A stretch of 13,146 bases of DNA from an uncultured Eubacteriales bacterium (lineage in GTDB: Bacteria; Bacillota; Clostridia; Christensenellales; Borkfalkiaceae), in NCBI GenBank assembly GCA_900545325.1, contig UQZE01000051.1, positions 1 to 13,146 on the forward strand, in the 5' to 3' direction. Of this stretch, positions 12,646-13,146 are shown in pieces. The notes beneath the pieces were generated by a model. It did no database searches. It was given only the letters and a program-made list of their open reading frames with translations, and had not been told where the DNA came from. Position 1 is the stretch's first letter; each line of letters begins with the position of its first letter. The translations under genes and the position numbers were made by a program.

Positions 12646-13131
12646 ATGAAAAGCGTGGTAAATCACGCCGTCCTCGGGGAGATCGTCTACGAGGAAAGCT
12701 TTTGGAGCGGCAGAAAAAGCCTGTCCGTCAACGGCGTCGCTCTGAAAGCCGAACAGAAAAACGTATTCCTTACGGAGGAAAACGAAAAGGTGCAGATCAC
12801 GGGCGGATATCTGCGCGGCGCAAAAATGAGTTACAAAGGGGAAACGGTCGCGTTGTCCTCGCCCGTAAAGTGGTATGAGATCGTTTTATCCGTGCTGCCC
12901 TTTGTACTGATTTTGGTGTGGGGAAACAGCGCGGCGCTCTGTAAAATCGTGCCCGTTATCGGCGGGGCGATCGGCGGCGCGGTCAGCGCGGTGTTTTCCT
13001 TTGCAAATTTGCTCGTCATAAAAACGTGCCGTAAGCTCTGGCTGAAAATTTTAATTTCCGTCGGCGTGCTGGCATTGACTTTTTTGATCTGCTATCTGCT
13101 CGGTCTTGCGGCCATTTCCATATTGTCGTAA
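12646..13131 (+). CDS. Small three-helix membrane protein of an unnamed clostridial family; stop codon uncertain
   Basis: Start at ATG 12646, 7 bases after AGGAGG (12633-12638). The frame is open further upstream to 12583, but that stretch holds the terminator and promoter. Residues 1-75 are a soluble beta-type domain (LGEIVYEESFWSG at 10-22, SVNGVAL at 27-33), followed by helices at about 78-97, 101-123 (Gly/Ala-rich: GGAIGGAVSA) and 131-158. I recall similar proteins in many Clostridia but no function. The apparent TAA is at 13129-13131, and base 13131 is the first base of a sequencing adapter, so the true codon is TAN: stop (TAA/TAG) or Tyr. The length looks plausible for the family, so little may be missing. 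Confidence 0.75.
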   Translation: MKSVVNHAVLGEIVYEESFWSGRKSLSVNGVALKAEQKNVFLTEENEKVQITGGYLRGAKMSYKGETVALSSPVKWYEIVLSVLPFVLILVWGNSAALCKIVPVIGGAIGGAVSAVFSFANLLVIKTCRKLWLKILISVGVLALTFLICYLLGLAAISILS

Positions 13132-13146
13132 GATCGGAAGAGCGTC
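13131..13146 (+). other. Residual Illumina TruSeq Read 2 adapter (artefact, not genomic)
   Basis: AGATCGGAAGAGCGTC matches exactly the first 16 bases of the Illumina TruSeq Read 2 adapter: the 13 bases common to both TruSeq adapters plus GTC, which sets Read 2 apart from Read 1. It sits at the very end of the window, as expected for adapter read-through left on a contig end. Confidence 0.95.

Overview
The window looks like the end of a metagenomic contig from an uncultured, gut-type Clostridia member (Bacillota). Pointers are the Shine-Dalgarno sites complementary to the 16S tail, the Gram-positive lipobox lipoprotein, GC-rich coding with AT-rich promoters, a bacterial-type sirtuin, and two clostridial 'orphan' families (a membrane-anchored uL15-like protein and a small three-helix membrane protein). 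A placement near Christensenellales/Borkfalkiaceae is only a guess from style. All seven genes are on the + strand.

Positions 1-10316 read as one cell-surface glycan-type cluster. It holds the 3' end of an unrecognised membrane protein (1-425), a non-catalytic multi-module lipoprotein of 1116 aa (460-3810), a giant secreted protein of 1807 aa (3878-9301), and a DUF1861-type five-bladed beta-propeller protein (9357-10316). The giant protein has an N-terminal helical-toroid-like domain and a Cys-containing C-terminal anchoring tail. The lipoprotein and the giant protein share two module types: Trp-rich fibronectin-III-like repeats, and a recurring ~140-160 aa beta-rich module that I cannot assign to a named family. 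The likely picture is surface capture by the lipoprotein, surface cleavage by the giant protein, and cytoplasmic handling by the propeller protein; the substrate is unknown. Each junction carries a hairpin just before the next ribosome site. The hairpin before the giant gene has a U-tract and looks like a leaky terminator. The cluster ends at a 17-bp perfect inverted-repeat terminator (10317-10354).

Positions 10355-13130 hold three separately promoted housekeeping-like genes: a SIR2-family deacylase whose promoter predicts a leaderless mRNA starting at the ATG; a membrane protein joining an acidic linker, a conserved clostridial domain and a ribosomal-protein-uL15-like C-terminal domain; and a small membrane protein. 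All three promoters share an extended -10 (TGTTAtAAT/TGTTAcAAT).

The last 16 bases (13131-13146) are an exact match to the Illumina TruSeq Read 2 adapter and are not genomic. Base 13131 is the third base of the apparent stop codon of the last gene, so that stop is unproven. There are no tRNA, rRNA, CRISPR or transposon features, and no gene-free stretch exceeds 300 bases.
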